This document shows, piece by piece, positions 8,235 to 18,606 of a stretch of DNA of 64,000 nucleotides. The DNA comes from Alkalibacillus filiformis (lineage in GTDB: Bacteria; Bacillota; Bacilli; Bacillales; Alkalibacillaceae): NCBI RefSeq assembly GCF_030814115.1, contig NZ_JAUSUP010000001.1, positions 310,001-374,000 of the forward strand, given 5' to 3'. How positions within the stretch are numbered: position 1 is the stretch's first letter; each line of letters opens with the position of its first letter. Made by a program: the position numbers and the translations under genes. Below the pieces are notes generated by a model. It was not told the DNA's origin and did no database searches. It was given only the letters and a program-made list of their open reading frames with translations.

Positions 8235-8294
8235 TTTATACGCTTGCAGGTTGGTGTTGAATTAGCCTTTCAATTCACCACCTAGCGTTATAAA
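8235..8294. repeat. Long imperfect palindrome between rpoZ and its terminator
   Basis: TTTATACGCT (8235-8244) pairs with AGCG-T-TATAAA (8284-8294, one bulged T). Further in, AGG/CCT, TGGT/ACCA and GAATT/AATTC continue the stem with small bulges, leaving a loop around 8264-8271. It is separate from the true terminator that follows. Function is unknown. Confidence 0.5.
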
Positions 8295-8306
8295 TGTCTT
8301 GACCGT

Positions 8307-8340
8307 AAAAGAACAACCTGCATGTCAGGTTGTTCTTTTT
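8307..8340 (+). terminator. Rho-independent terminator after rpoZ
   Basis: AAAGAACAACCTG and CAGGTTGTTCTTT form a perfect 13-bp stem with a CATGT loop and a terminal T-run. Confidence 0.85.
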
Positions 8341-8406
8341 AATGGGTTATACTTTGACCATTTTAACGATTATATCAACTAATTAATGGTTGTTGGAGGA
8401 GAAACG

Positions 8407-9612
8407 ATGAATCAACAAAAAAGAGTATTGTTAGGGGTTTCAGGTGGAATCGCAGCCTATAAAGCGTGTGCATTAACGAGCCAATTAGTTCAGCGTGGTT
8501 ATGATGTCAGAGTAATTATGACTGAAGGCGCAACGCAATTCGTTAGTCCGTTAACGTTTCAAGCGTTGTCACGAAACCCAGTATTCACCGATGCATTTGA
8601 TGAGAAAAATCCTGAAAAAATTGCCCATATTGATTTAGCTGACTGGGCTGATTTTGTTTTATTAGCTCCTGCTACCGCACACTTATTAGGGCGGGTTGCT
8701 AATGGACTTGCCGATGATATGTTAACGACGACTCTACTGGCTACAACAGCACCGGTATATGTTGCACCGGCTATGAATGTTCATATGTACGATCACCCAG
8801 CTGTAAAAGCTAATTTGAAAACGCTAGATGAATATGGATACCGTTTTATTGAACCAGGTGCTGGTTATTTAGCATGTGGGTATGTAGGTAAAGGTCGCTT
8901 AGAAGAACCTGAACGAATCATAGAGGTAGTCGAACAAAACGAAACAGTAGACCAACCTTTAAAAGGTAAAAAGGTACTAGTAACTGCAGGTCCAACTGTT
9001 GAATCTGTTGATGCGGTCCGTTATTTTACAAACCATTCATCTGGCAAAATGGGTTATGCCTTGGCTGAAGTAGCTAAACAATTAGGGGCTAATGTCACGT
9101 TAGTCAGTGGTCCAGTTGAATTAAATGAAATCATGGGTGTAGAAACGATTCATGTAACAACAGCTAAAGAGATGTACGATGCGGTGACGACCCGTTTTGA
9201 ACATCAAGATTTCGTTGTTAAGTCAGCAGCGGTAGCCGATTATCGACCAAAAATAACCCAAACGAATAAAATGAAGAAAAAAGACGGTAACCTGTCAATT
9301 GAGATGGAACGTACAGAAGACATATTAAAGACATTAGGTGAAATGAAACAACATCAATATTTAGTTGGATTTGCTGCAGAAACAGATCACATACTAGAAT
9401 ACGGTAAAAGCAAACTTGAACGAAAAAACTTAGATGCGATTGCTGTTAACGATATTAGTGAAGACAAACACGGGTTTAAATCTGATACTAATGCGGTGCA
9501 TGTGTTCACGAAACAAGGGTTAGAACAAACAATTCCATTAAAGACGAAACATGAAATTGCACAAGATTTATGGGCTATTTTTAACAAAGAATTGTTAGGT
9601 GAATCGAAGTGA
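8407..9612 (+). CDS. coaBC: Bifunctional phosphopantothenoylcysteine decarboxylase / phosphopantothenate-cysteine ligase
   Basis: 401 residues; catalyses two consecutive steps of coenzyme A synthesis. The N-terminal flavoprotein CoaC domain has LGVSGGIAAYKA, APAMNVHMY and the lid motif ACGYVGKGRL with its active-site Cys. The C-terminal CoaB domain (from about residue 185) has VTAGPTVESVDAVRYFTNHSSGKMG and the KMKK region. ATG 8407 is chosen because GGAGGAG sits 7 bases before it; the frame extends to 8386 without support. The stop overlaps the GTG start of priA by four bases. Confidence 0.94.
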   Translation: MNQQKRVLLGVSGGIAAYKACALTSQLVQRGYDVRVIMTEGATQFVSPLTFQALSRNPVFTDAFDEKNPEKIAHIDLADWADFVLLAPATAHLLGRVANGLADDMLTTTLLATTAPVYVAPAMNVHMYDHPAVKANLKTLDEYGYRFIEPGAGYLACGYVGKGRLEEPERIIEVVEQNETVDQPLKGKKVLVTAGPTVESVDAVRYFTNHSSGKMGYALAEVAKQLGANVTLVSGPVELNEIMGVETIHVTTAKEMYDAVTTRFEHQDFVVKSAAVADYRPKITQTNKMKKKDGNLSIEMERTEDILKTLGEMKQHQYLVGFAAETDHILEYGKSKLERKNLDAIAVNDISEDKHGFKSDTNAVHVFTKQGLEQTIPLKTKHEIAQDLWAIFNKELLGESK

Positions 9613-12017
9613 AAGTTGCAAAAGTAGTTGTCGATGTTCCTGTCTCATCGATTGATTCATTGTTTGATTATGAAATTCCTGATGAACTTCAAAGTGTTGT
9701 AAAACCAGGGGTGCGAGTGGTAGTGCCATTCGGACCTCGTAAAATCATGGGGTTTGTCATTAATATTACTGGAAGTAGCGAATTTGAAAAACTAAAACCG
9801 ATTCATACTGTTATGGATTATGAACCCGTTTTAACTCCAGAGTTATTAAACCTTTCCAAATGGTTGCAAGAAGAGACGCTATGCTTTAGAGTTTCTGCTT
9901 TACAAGCGATGTTACCAGCAGTTTTTAAAGCAAAATATGAAAAAGAAGTGTGGCTTCTATCAGATGAAGGTGAGTTACCTTTCGAATGGCAAATCATCAC
10001 TCAAGGGCGTGAAGTATTCCCGTTTAATGAGTTAGAAGAGAATGGTGTGAAGGCGAGTCAAATCTCAACGTTAGTTAGTGAAGGTTTAATAGAGATTAAA
10101 TATGTCGTCAAAGGCAAAAATAGAGTGAAGAAAAATACATATATTGAATTAGCACTCGAACAAGTTAAAATAATTGAGATTATTGAAGACTTAGGGAAAC
10201 AAGCCAAAAAGCAAAAACAAGTACTAGAGTATTTACTAGATACTAATGGAGATATCGGATTAAAGCAGTTGATGGATGCCTTAGACGTTACTCGAGCACC
10301 TATTAAAACACTAGAGGAAAAAGGGATTATTCGTCTCGTGCAAAAAGAGGTTTATCGTGACCCTCACACTAACAGCAATGAACAATCGAAACCACTTCCG
10401 TTAACGAAACAGCAACAACAAGTCATTGAACCTGTTTTGTCACGCATTGATGAGTCTAAGCACGAAATGTTCTTATTACATGGTGTGACGGGAAGTGGAA
10501 AAACTGAAGTTTATTTACAATCGATTGATCGTGTTCTGCAAGAGGGCAAAGAAGCAATCGTCTTAGTACCTGAAATTTCTTTAACGCCACAGATGGTTGA
10601 CCGATTTAAATCAAGATTCGGTGATGATGTTGCTGTTTTACATAGTGGATTATCAACAGGCGAGAAGTATGATGAATGGCGTAAAATTCATCGAAAAGAA
10701 GTGAAAGTTGTGGTTGGGGCTCGCTCAGCTGTTTTTGCTCCTTTTGAGAATATCGGGATTATTATTATCGATGAAGAACATGAAACAACGTATAAACAAG
10801 AAGATTATCCAAAATATCATGCGAGAGAAGTGGCGAAGTATCGTGGTCAGCATCATAAATGCCCTGTCATTTTAGGAAGTGCCACTCCAACGTTAGAAAG
10901 CTATGCTAGAGCACAAAAAGGGGTTTATCAATTACTAGAGTTATCAGAACGTGTTAATGAACAAGCATTACCGCACATGGAAATAGTCGATATGCGTAAA
11001 GAATTAGAAAAAGGTAATCGTACGATGTTTTCTGATACTTTAGTTGAGAAAATTAATGACCGAATTAAACGCGGTGAACAAGTCGTCTTAATGTTAAATA
11101 GAAGAGGTTATTCGACGTTTGTTATGTGTCGCGAATGTGGTGAAACGGTCCAATGTGAACATTGTGATATATCAATGACTTACCACCGTACGAATCATAA
11201 ATTAAAATGTCATTACTGTAGTGATGAAAAGCCGATGCCAAACCAGTGTCCTAAATGTGAAAGTGATGCAATTCGCTTTTTTGGTACAGGTACTCAAAAA
11301 GTTGAAGAAGCATTGCAACAACAGTTCGAACATGCTCGTATTATTCGTATGGACGTTGATACAACAAGTCGTAAAGGGTCACACGAACGACTGCTGAAGA
11401 AGTTTGGTAATCAAGAAGCTGATATTTTGTTAGGAACACAAATGATTGCTAAAGGCTTAGACTTTGAAAATGTAACGTTAGTTGGTGTCATCGCTGCTGA
11501 TGCGATTTTACACTTACCTGACTTTCGAGCAGCTGAGAAGTCATTTCAACTTTTAACACAAGTGAGTGGGCGTGCAGGAAGACATGAGCTTCAAGGAGAA
11601 GTCGTCGTTCAAACGTATACACCAGAACATTATACAGTTGAATTAGCTGCACAATATGACTATGAATCTTTCTTTAACCGCGAAATGCAAATCAGAAGGC
11701 GGTTTGCTTATCCGCCATATTACTTTTTAGTATTAATTAATATATCTCATGAAAATCATGTTAAAGTAGTTGAAGCTTCACAAAGAATCGCCAACATGTT
11801 AAGTCAACATCTCGGTGAAAGTGCCTTGTTAATGGGGCCATCACCTTCACCAATGTTGAGAATTAAAGACCGCTTTCGTTATCAATGTATGATTAAATAT
11901 AAAAATCGCCAAGATGTCGATGAACCATTAGAGCATGTATTAAACAGTTTCCAAAAAGAAATGAATAAAGAAGAACTACAATTAACCGTTGATTTTGAAC
12001 CGTATTATTTTATGTAG
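9609..12017 (+). CDS. priA: Primosomal protein N' (replication restart helicase PriA)
   Basis: 802 residues, normal length. PriA recognises stalled forks and loads the replicative helicase. The N-terminal DNA-binding domain starts [17 protein letters not shown]. The helicase core has Walker [12 protein letters not shown], the DEEH box [14 protein letters not shown] and VLGSATP-like [12 protein letters not shown] double zinc-binding region around residues 505-555 carries eight cysteines in C-x2-C pairs (CRECG, CEHCD, CHYCS, CPKCE). [15 protein letters not shown] is helicase motif VI. The GTG start overlaps coaBC by four bases. A def gene would follow here in B. subtilis; instead fmt starts 17 bases later. 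Confidence 0.95.
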   Translation: MKVAKVVVDVPVSSIDSLFDYEIPDELQSVVKPGVRVVVPFGPRKIMGFVINITGSSEFEKLKPIHTVMDYEPVLTPELLNLSKWLQEETLCFRVSALQAMLPAVFKAKYEKEVWLLSDEGELPFEWQIITQGREVFPFNELEENGVKASQISTLVSEGLIEIKYVVKGKNRVKKNTYIELALEQVKIIEIIEDLGKQAKKQKQVLEYLLDTNGDIGLKQLMDALDVTRAPIKTLEEKGIIRLVQKEVYRDPHTNSNEQSKPLPLTKQQQQVIEPVLSRIDESKHEMFLLHGVTGSGKTEVYLQSIDRVLQEGKEAIVLVPEISLTPQMVDRFKSRFGDDVAVLHSGLSTGEKYDEWRKIHRKEVKVVVGARSAVFAPFENIGIIIIDEEHETTYKQEDYPKYHAREVAKYRGQHHKCPVILGSATPTLESYARAQKGVYQLLELSERVNEQALPHMEIVDMRKELEKGNRTMFSDTLVEKINDRIKRGEQVVLMLNRRGYSTFVMCRECGETVQCEHCDISMTYHRTNHKLKCHYCSDEKPMPNQCPKCESDAIRFFGTGTQKVEEALQQQFEHARIIRMDVDTTSRKGSHERLLKKFGNQEADILLGTQMIAKGLDFENVTLVGVIAADAILHLPDFRAAEKSFQLLTQVSGRAGRHELQGEVVVQTYTPEHYTVELAAQYDYESFFNREMQIRRRFAYPPYYFLVLINISHENHVKVVEASQRIANMLSQHLGESALLMGPSPSPMLRIKDRFRYQCMIKYKNRQDVDEPLEHVLNSFQKEMNKEELQLTVDFEPYYFM

Positions 12018-12034
12018 AAAAGAAGGGGTATTAT

Positions 12035-12979
12035 ATGGCAAAACGAATTGTATTTATGGGAACTCCTGACTTTAGCGTTCCTGTTTTAGAAAGAATTATA
12101 GAACAAGATTATGAGGTTGTAGCTGTCGTCACACAACCAGATCGCCCTAAAGGTCGTAAGAAAGTTTTAAAACCATCACCCGTAAAAGAATGTGCGCTTA
12201 AACATGATATTCCAGTGTTGCAGCCTGAAAAGATTAGACATGACTATAGAAACATACTCGATTACAAGCCAGATCTTATTGTAACAGCTGCTTACGGACA
12301 AATTTTACCGAAAGAAATACTTGAAGAGCCTCCTTTTGGTTGTATAAATGTCCATGCTTCACTGTTACCGAAATTAAGAGGTGGAGCACCGATTCATTAT
12401 TCGATTTTAGAAGGTCATGATGAAACAGGTGTCACTATTATGTATATGGTTGAAGCACTAGATGCTGGAGCAATGATTTCAAAGGATCAAGTAAAAATCG
12501 AAGAAGACGACCACGTCGGCACTTTACATGATAAATTGTCTGAAGTAGGGGCTAATCTATTAGTAGACACCTTGCCGAAACTGTTTGCTGGAAAGATCGA
12601 AGCAGAAGAACAAAATCATGATGAAGCAACTTTCGCTTATAACATTAAGCGTGAGCAAGAACGAATTGATTGGAACAATTCCCAACAAGAAATTTATAAT
12701 CACATTAGAGGTTTGCACCCTTGGCCGGTTGCGTTTACAACGTATCAAGGTCAAACGGTAAAACTATGGTGGGGTGAAAAAGTTAATCAAACGATTGATC
12801 AAACTCCAGGGACGATTGTGACAATAGATGAACAAGTAGGAATTTTAGTGGCAACTGGTGATCAAAAACTGATTAACATAACAGAACTTCAACCAGCTGG
12901 CAAAAAGCGTATGAAAACAGTCGATTTTCTAAGAGGATCTAAGGATTACTTTGAAGTCGGCGAGAAACTAGGTGATTAA
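12035..12979 (+). CDS. fmt: Methionyl-tRNA formyltransferase
   Basis: 314 residues; formylates initiator Met-tRNA using 10-formyl-tetrahydrofolate. The N-terminal transformylase domain has [13 protein letters not shown] and the catalytic region [18 protein letters not shown] (Asn and His), with the later Asp in EALDAGAM. The C-terminal tRNA-binding domain contains [19 protein letters not shown] precedes the ATG. The stop TAA directly abuts the ATG of rsmB. Confidence 0.95.
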   Translation: MAKRIVFMGTPDFSVPVLERIIEQDYEVVAVVTQPDRPKGRKKVLKPSPVKECALKHDIPVLQPEKIRHDYRNILDYKPDLIVTAAYGQILPKEILEEPPFGCINVHASLLPKLRGGAPIHYSILEGHDETGVTIMYMVEALDAGAMISKDQVKIEEDDHVGTLHDKLSEVGANLLVDTLPKLFAGKIEAEEQNHDEATFAYNIKREQERIDWNNSQQEIYNHIRGLHPWPVAFTTYQGQTVKLWWGEKVNQTIDQTPGTIVTIDEQVGILVATGDQKLINITELQPAGKKRMKTVDFLRGSKDYFEVGEKLGD

Positions 12980-14323
12980 ATGGCTAAACAACAAACAGTT
13001 AGAGAAGTGGCACTAAACTTATTACAACGAGTCAGTCAAAGTGGTGGGTTTAGTCATATTTTAATAAATCAAGCAATCTCAAAACATGAAGTGAAACAAG
13101 AAGATAAAGGATTATTCACAGAGATAGTATATGGTACATTACAACGCCAATTAACGCTTGATTTTTATTTAACTCCATTTGTCGGTAAAAAGAAGATGGA
13201 TCATTGGGTAAGAACGTTACTTAGAATGTCTGTCTATCAAATGGTCTATTTAGAGCGTGTACCAGATCATGCTGTCATTAATGAAGCGGTGACGATCGCG
13301 AAGCAAAAAGGGCATAAAGGAATTAGCGGTTTTGTTAATGGTGTTTTAAGAAATGTCCAACGAAAAGGCGTCCCATCATTTGATACAATTGAAGACAAAG
13401 TTGAGCGTGTAGCTATAGAAACGAGTCATCCATATTGGTTGGTATCACGTTGGGTAGATCAGTATGGCTTTCATGTAACTAAGAAGATGTGTGAGTCAAA
13501 TATTGAGTCGAAAAAAGTATCCGTTCGAATTCAGCCAGAGAAATTATCAATTGACGAAGCAATTGAAAAACTAGAAGCTGAAGACATTAAGGTAGAGAAA
13601 TCAACACTATCCCAACAAGGTTTAAATATTGTTGAAGGAAATATTTTAAAAAGCGAATTGTTTCCACACGCTTTAACGATCCAAGATGAGACTTCAATGT
13701 TAGTATCAGAAATGATTGATGCAAAGCCAAATATGACTGTGTTAGATGCATGTAGTGCTCCAGGTGGTAAGGCGACACATATTGCTGAAAAAATGGAATC
13801 GAAGGGTGATATTTATGCCTATGACCTTCATCAGTCTAAAGTTAATCTCGTTAAAGAAAAGGCACATGATTTAGATTTAACGAATATTGAAGTAAAAGCT
13901 TATGATAGTCGTCGTTTATCTGATTTACATGAGGAAGGAACGTTTGATCGTATATTGTTAGATGCGCCATGTTCTGGATTAGGTGTGTTAAGAAGTAAAC
14001 CTGATATAAAATATAGTAAACAGGAAGATAACATCAAACAATTAGCCAATATTCAACACGATTTATTAAGGTCAGTTCTTCCTTTATTAAAAGAAAATGG
14101 TAAACTAGTATATAGTACATGCACCGTAGATCGTCATGAAAATGAAGAACAAATTATTCAACTATTAAAAGATTATTCTAACTTAGAAGTTGACCCAACC
14201 TTTTTTGACGAGTTACCAGAATCTTGTCAGCATTTAGAGGGGAAATCTGAATATGGGATTCAAATATTCCCGCATAATTTTAAGGCAGATGGATTCTTTA
14301 TTACTCGTTTAGTTATTAAGTAA
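12980..14323 (+). CDS. rsmB: 16S rRNA (cytosine-967-C5)-methyltransferase
   Basis: 447 residues. An N-terminal NusB-like RNA-binding domain (about 1-140) is followed by a SAM-dependent methyltransferase domain. LDACSAPGGKATHIAE binds SAM; DAPCSGLGVLR and VYSTCTV hold the two catalytic cysteines of the NOL1/NOP2/sun family. It starts at the base after the fmt stop, indicating coupled translation. Confidence 0.94.
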   Translation: MAKQQTVREVALNLLQRVSQSGGFSHILINQAISKHEVKQEDKGLFTEIVYGTLQRQLTLDFYLTPFVGKKKMDHWVRTLLRMSVYQMVYLERVPDHAVINEAVTIAKQKGHKGISGFVNGVLRNVQRKGVPSFDTIEDKVERVAIETSHPYWLVSRWVDQYGFHVTKKMCESNIESKKVSVRIQPEKLSIDEAIEKLEAEDIKVEKSTLSQQGLNIVEGNILKSELFPHALTIQDETSMLVSEMIDAKPNMTVLDACSAPGGKATHIAEKMESKGDIYAYDLHQSKVNLVKEKAHDLDLTNIEVKAYDSRRLSDLHEEGTFDRILLDAPCSGLGVLRSKPDIKYSKQEDNIKQLANIQHDLLRSVLPLLKENGKLVYSTCTVDRHENEEQIIQLLKDYSNLEVDPTFFDELPESCQHLEGKSEYGIQIFPHNFKADGFFITRLVIK

Positions 14324-14351
14324 TTTTTATATAAGTGAGGTGCATGAGAGG

Positions 14352-15104
14352 ATGCATGCTGTATTTAAGACAGATAAGGGGAAAATTCGTGAAGCCAATG
14401 AAGATTTTGGCGGTGTGTTTTTTAACGAAGACGAACAGTTGTTAGCCGTTGTCGCAGATGGTATGGGGGGGCATCAAGCAGGTGACGTAGCTAGTCGACT
14501 AGCGGTAGAGCAGATGAAAGGTTACTGGGAAAGCACTAGGCTATTTTCAGATGTTAAAGAATTAGAAGTATGGTTAGAGACGGTCGTTAAAGAAGTCAAT
14601 GATGTTCTTAAAGATCATGCGCAAAACAATGAGGAATGTAGAGGTATGGGTACAACGCTTATTGCTGCAACAGTACTTAATCATGAGGTTGTTGTTGCTC
14701 ATATCGGTGATAGCCGCCTATACCATGTGACAGAAGAAACAATTGAACAAAAAACGATTGACCACTCTTTCGTAAATGAACTCGTCTTACAAGGTCACAT
14801 TACAAAAGAAGAAGCAGAATCACATCCGAGAAAGAATGTGTTAACCCGTGCTTTAGGTACTGAGGAAGAAGTTAACGTCGACACGTTATCTTATGAATGG
14901 CAAAATAATTCCTACTGTTTGTTATGTACAGATGGATTAACAAATAAACTGCCGGATGAAGACATATTACATATTGTTAATCGTTCTATGTCTAATGAAG
15001 AGAAGGTTGATCAATTATTAGAGGAGGCAAATCAACGTGGCGGTGAAGATAATATTACTGTTGCATTGATTAGCTTAGAATCGGGTGATCAAACATGGAC
15101 ATAG
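14352..15104 (+). CDS. prpC: PP2C-type Ser/Thr protein phosphatase PrpC (Stp)
   Basis: 250 residues. PP2C metal-binding motifs are complete: TDKGKIREANEDF, VVADGMGGHQAGDVAS, HIGDSRLY, CTDGLTNKL and GGEDNITV. It dephosphorylates PrkC and PrkC substrates. ATG 14352 is preferred because GAGGTG (14337-14342) is spaced 9 bases from it and the protein then begins like the B. subtilis one; GTG 14340 is in frame but would sit inside that site. It overlaps prkC by 10 bases. Confidence 0.93.
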   Translation: MHAVFKTDKGKIREANEDFGGVFFNEDEQLLAVVADGMGGHQAGDVASRLAVEQMKGYWESTRLFSDVKELEVWLETVVKEVNDVLKDHAQNNEECRGMGTTLIAATVLNHEVVVAHIGDSRLYHVTEETIEQKTIDHSFVNELVLQGHITKEEAESHPRKNVLTRALGTEEEVNVDTLSYEWQNNSYCLLCTDGLTNKLPDEDILHIVNRSMSNEEKVDQLLEEANQRGGEDNITVALISLESGDQTWT

Positions 15105-17050
15105 GTAAAATTTTGAATGATCGTTATAAAGTTGTCCAATACATTGGTGGAGGCGGCATGGCCAATGTATATTTAGGTGAAGATTTAATTCTAGGTCGAG
15201 AAGTAGCAATAAAACTATTAAAGCTAGAGTACTCCGACCATGAAGAGTTTATTGAGAGGTTTAATCGTGAGGCAGAAGCGGCTATAAGTCTTTCAAATGA
15301 CCATATCGTTAACATATTTGATGTCGGTCAAGAAGATGACCTTCATTATATGGTAATGGAATATGTTGATGGTATGACGTTAAAAGAATACATCCAACAT
15401 AAAGGTACAGTTTCGATGCATGAAGCAGTACGAATTATGATTCAATTATCTGAAGCGGTAAAACACGCTCACGATAATGGTATTATTCACCGAGACATTA
15501 AGCCTCAAAACATATTAATGGATCATCGTGGCAATGTAAAAATTACAGACTTCGGTATTGCAAGGGCACTGAGTTCCACTTCGTTAACAAAAACGAATGA
15601 CGTAATGGGTTCTGTTCATTACTTATCCCCTGAACAGGCACGAGGTGGAACGGCGTCACGTAAATCCGATATTTATTCTTTAGGAATTGTTTTATATGAA
15701 CTATTAACTGGTCGCTTACCATTCTCAGGTGAATCTGCTGTTTCTATAGCATTAAAACATATGCAAACAGAACCACCATTTGTTAGAAGTTTTAACCCTG
15801 AGATTCCACAAAGTCTGGAAAATGTAGTGTTAAAAGCAACAGTGAAGAACCCTCTTCATCGATACGCAAAGATTGAAGAGTTTAGAAAAAGTTTAGAAAC
15901 CGTTTTTGACCAGTCAAGGTTAAATGAAGAACGCTATATTCCACCTGAAGAAGAAGGGGAAGATACAAAAGTAATTCCAGCAATCCAACCGAATACAACC
16001 AATAATAGTAACAACGACGAAACAATCGTACCAACTCAACAAAACGAGAAAAAGAAGTCCAAAAAATGGATTGCTTGGGTATCTTCAATAGTTGGAATAT
16101 TAATTGCGGCTTTTATTATTGCATTATTTGTATTGCCAGGGTTGTTTATGCCAGAAGATGTCACAATTCCTGAGCTTGAAGGTTATACTTATGAAGAGGC
16201 ATTAATCGAACTATCGAATTTAGACCTAAATGTTGAACGCGAATCTGTTTTTAACGATGAAGTAGAAGAAGGTTATGTCATTCGAACGAGTCCTAGAAGT
16301 GGTACGTCAGTAAAAGAAGGATCCACGGTTGCTTTATACACAAGCTTAGGTCAAGAGAAAATAGAGTTCGATGATTATGTCGGTCAAGACTTTAATGAAA
16401 CAAGAAGACTACTTGAGTCTCGTGGTTATGGACAAATTCGTGAAATTAGAATGGAAGATGAGCGTCCTGAAGGTGAAATTATTAACCAAATTCAACCTGA
16501 ACCAGGTGACGAAATTATTCCTGAAGACACACGTATCATTTTTGAAGTGAGCCAAGGGCCACCAAGTATATCGTTGCCTCGATTTAGAGATGATACTTTA
16601 GAGCGAGTTCAAAATTTTGCTCAGGAGAATGAGTTAATGCTAGAAATAGAAGAAGAACACTCTGATGATATTTCAGAGGGGCGAATAACTAGACAAGAAC
16701 CTAGTCAAAATTCTGAATTAGAACGTGGTGATGAGTTTAAAGTTTATGTTTCTAAAGGCGCTGAACCACAACCAATTACAGAACAAGTATCGTTTACAGT
16801 TACTTATGACGAAGAGGTTAATTCTGAAAATGATGAGGATGAAGAACCAGTCGGACAAGAAGTACAAATCTTTATAGAAGATCAAGACCATAGTATTAAT
16901 GATGTATTTGAAGAAGATGTCATTTATGAAGATACAACCTATACAGTTGAACTAACGATCGAACCTGACGAAACAGGTGAAGTTCGTGCTACGAAAGAGG
17001 GTACACTTTATTATGAAGAAGCCATTCCTTATGAGCCAGGAGAGAATTAA
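15095..17050 (+). CDS. prkC: PASTA-domain Ser/Thr protein kinase PrkC (Stk)
   Basis: 651 residues. Kinase domain at 1-270: glycine loop IGGGGMANVYLG, VAIKLL lysine, HRDIKPQN, DFGIARA and the activation segment up to SPEQARGG. An Asn/Thr-rich linker leads to one membrane helix (about 327-350, WIAWVSSIVGILIAAF). Three extracellular PASTA repeats follow (about 355-420, 423-490, 492-558), then an acidic C-terminal domain. PASTA domains sense muropeptides; PrkC acts in germination and stationary-phase control. The PASTA part is strikingly rich in Glu and Asp. The start lies within prpC, with GGGTGAT as the site. Confidence 0.95.
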   Translation: MDIGKILNDRYKVVQYIGGGGMANVYLGEDLILGREVAIKLLKLEYSDHEEFIERFNREAEAAISLSNDHIVNIFDVGQEDDLHYMVMEYVDGMTLKEYIQHKGTVSMHEAVRIMIQLSEAVKHAHDNGIIHRDIKPQNILMDHRGNVKITDFGIARALSSTSLTKTNDVMGSVHYLSPEQARGGTASRKSDIYSLGIVLYELLTGRLPFSGESAVSIALKHMQTEPPFVRSFNPEIPQSLENVVLKATVKNPLHRYAKIEEFRKSLETVFDQSRLNEERYIPPEEEGEDTKVIPAIQPNTTNNSNNDETIVPTQQNEKKKSKKWIAWVSSIVGILIAAFIIALFVLPGLFMPEDVTIPELEGYTYEEALIELSNLDLNVERESVFNDEVEEGYVIRTSPRSGTSVKEGSTVALYTSLGQEKIEFDDYVGQDFNETRRLLESRGYGQIREIRMEDERPEGEIINQIQPEPGDEIIPEDTRIIFEVSQGPPSISLPRFRDDTLERVQNFAQENELMLEIEEEHSDDISEGRITRQEPSQNSELERGDEFKVYVSKGAEPQPITEQVSFTVTYDEEVNSENDEDEEPVGQEVQIFIEDQDHSINDVFEEDVIYEDTTYTVELTIEPDETGEVRATKEGTLYYEEAIPYEPGEN

Positions 17051-17053
17051 TGA

Positions 17054-17935
17054 ATGCCAAAAGGAAAAATAGTTAAAGCATTAAGCGGGTTTTATGATGT
17101 ATTAATTGACCAGGATATATATCGTTGTAAAGGGAGAGGAGTCTTTAGGAATCAAAAGATCACTCCTTTAGTTGGAGATGAAGTTGAAATATCTGTACAA
17201 GAGAATTATACAGGAACAATTCAGACGGTATACGAACGAGAAAGCGAATTGATTAGACCACCCGTTTCTAATGTTGACCAGGCGATTATTGTTACTTCGA
17301 TGATCGAACCAGATTTTAATCCACTACTGCTCGATCGATTTTTAGTCCTTGTTGAAAATAAAGGTCTAGATGCTCTAATTGTTTTTAGTAAGGAAGATTT
17401 GATTGATTCACAGCATGAGTCAGAGATTGATTTTTTCATAAAATACTATGAAGCAATTGGCTATGATGTTGTTAAAGTTTCAAGTGAGATGGATGATTTA
17501 AATGATCAACTAGAGCCATACTTGGCGGATAAGATTTCTGTAATTGCAGGTCAATCGGGTGTTGGTAAATCAACGATTCTCAATCAACTAGATGAAACGT
17601 TAAACATTGAAACAGGTGACATATCTAAAAGTTTGGGTCGAGGAAAACATACGACCCGCCATGTGGAGCTATATCCTATTGCAAATGGGTATGTTGCTGA
17701 TACACCTGGTTTTAGTGCTCTAGACTTTGATGAACTTCAATTAGAGGATATTAGAAGGTCATTTCGAGAGTTCATAGATTATGAAGACCATTGTAAATTC
17801 AGAGGATGCTACCATATGAACGAACCGAAGTGTGCTGTTAAACAAGCAGTAGACAGTGGAGAGATTAAACGATTTAGATATGAACATTACAAACAATTTT
17901 ATGAAGAAATTAAAAATAGAAAGCCGAGGTATTAG
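17054..17935 (+). CDS. rsgA: Ribosome small-subunit-dependent GTPase A (RsgA/CpgA)
   Basis: 293 residues. An OB-fold N-terminus (GKIVKALSGFYDVL) precedes a circularly permuted GTPase: G4-like FSKEDL, then P-loop AGQSGVGKSTILNQL and G3 DTPGF. The C-terminal zinc site is CKFRGCYHMNEPKCAV. It assists late 30S maturation. ATG 17054 starts 3 bases after the prkC stop and uses AGGAGAG inside the prkC end. Substrates of PrkC in B. subtilis include this protein, fitting the neighbourhood. Confidence 0.94.
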   Translation: MPKGKIVKALSGFYDVLIDQDIYRCKGRGVFRNQKITPLVGDEVEISVQENYTGTIQTVYERESELIRPPVSNVDQAIIVTSMIEPDFNPLLLDRFLVLVENKGLDALIVFSKEDLIDSQHESEIDFFIKYYEAIGYDVVKVSSEMDDLNDQLEPYLADKISVIAGQSGVGKSTILNQLDETLNIETGDISKSLGRGKHTTRHVELYPIANGYVADTPGFSALDFDELQLEDIRRSFREFIDYEDHCKFRGCYHMNEPKCAVKQAVDSGEIKRFRYEHYKQFYEEIKNRKPRY

Positions 17936-17938
17936 GTT

Positions 17939-18598
17939 ATGGTAAAGATTGCACCATCGATATTATCAGCAAACTTCTCAAATTTAGCAACGGAGATCAA
18001 ATCAGTTGAAAATGATGTCGACTATATTCATGTCGATGTTATGGACGGTCATTTCGTTCCAAATATTACAATTGGACCATTGATTGTAGAAGCGGTCCGT
18101 CCTGTTACTAATCTACCATTAGATGTTCATTTAATGATTGAGAACCCTGAAGATTATGTCCCTCAGTTTGCTAAAGCTGGAGCAGATATCATTTCGGTTC
18201 ATGTTGAGGCTTGTCCGCATTTACACCGTGTCATTCAACAAATTAGTAACGAAGGTGTTAAGCCTGGTGTCGTTATCAATCCAGCAACACCGGTATCTAT
18301 GATTGAACCGATCCTACAAGATGTTGACCTTGTCTTAGTTATGACTGTTAATCCCGGATTTGGTGGTCAGTCATTTATTGATTCAACTTTATCAAAAATT
18401 GAACAATTATCAGAACTTAAAAAGCAGTATGGCTATGACTTTGAAATCGAAGTTGATGGCGGTGTGAAAGCTGAGACAGCTAAAGCTTGTGTTGATGCTG
18501 GTGCTGAAGTGTTAGTTGCTGGCAGTGCGATCTTTAATCAAGAAGACCGTCCAGCTGCAGTGCAAGCTATAAAAGCTAGTTATGAACAGTCAGTGTAG
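17939..18598 (+). CDS. rpe: Ribulose-phosphate 3-epimerase
   Basis: 219 residues with a TIM-barrel layout: KIAPSILSANFSNL, DYIHVDVMDGHFVPNITIGP (metal and catalytic Asp), LDVHLMIENP, VMTVNPGFGGQ and EVDGGV. It interconverts ribulose-5-phosphate and xylulose-5-phosphate in the pentose phosphate pathway. It starts 3 bases after rsgA within the same operon. Confidence 0.95.
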   Translation: MVKIAPSILSANFSNLATEIKSVENDVDYIHVDVMDGHFVPNITIGPLIVEAVRPVTNLPLDVHLMIENPEDYVPQFAKAGADIISVHVEACPHLHRVIQQISNEGVKPGVVINPATPVSMIEPILQDVDLVLVMTVNPGFGGQSFIDSTLSKIEQLSELKKQYGYDFEIEVDGGVKAETAKACVDAGAEVLVAGSAIFNQEDRPAAVQAIKASYEQSV

Positions 18599-18606
18599 GT
18601 GATAGA

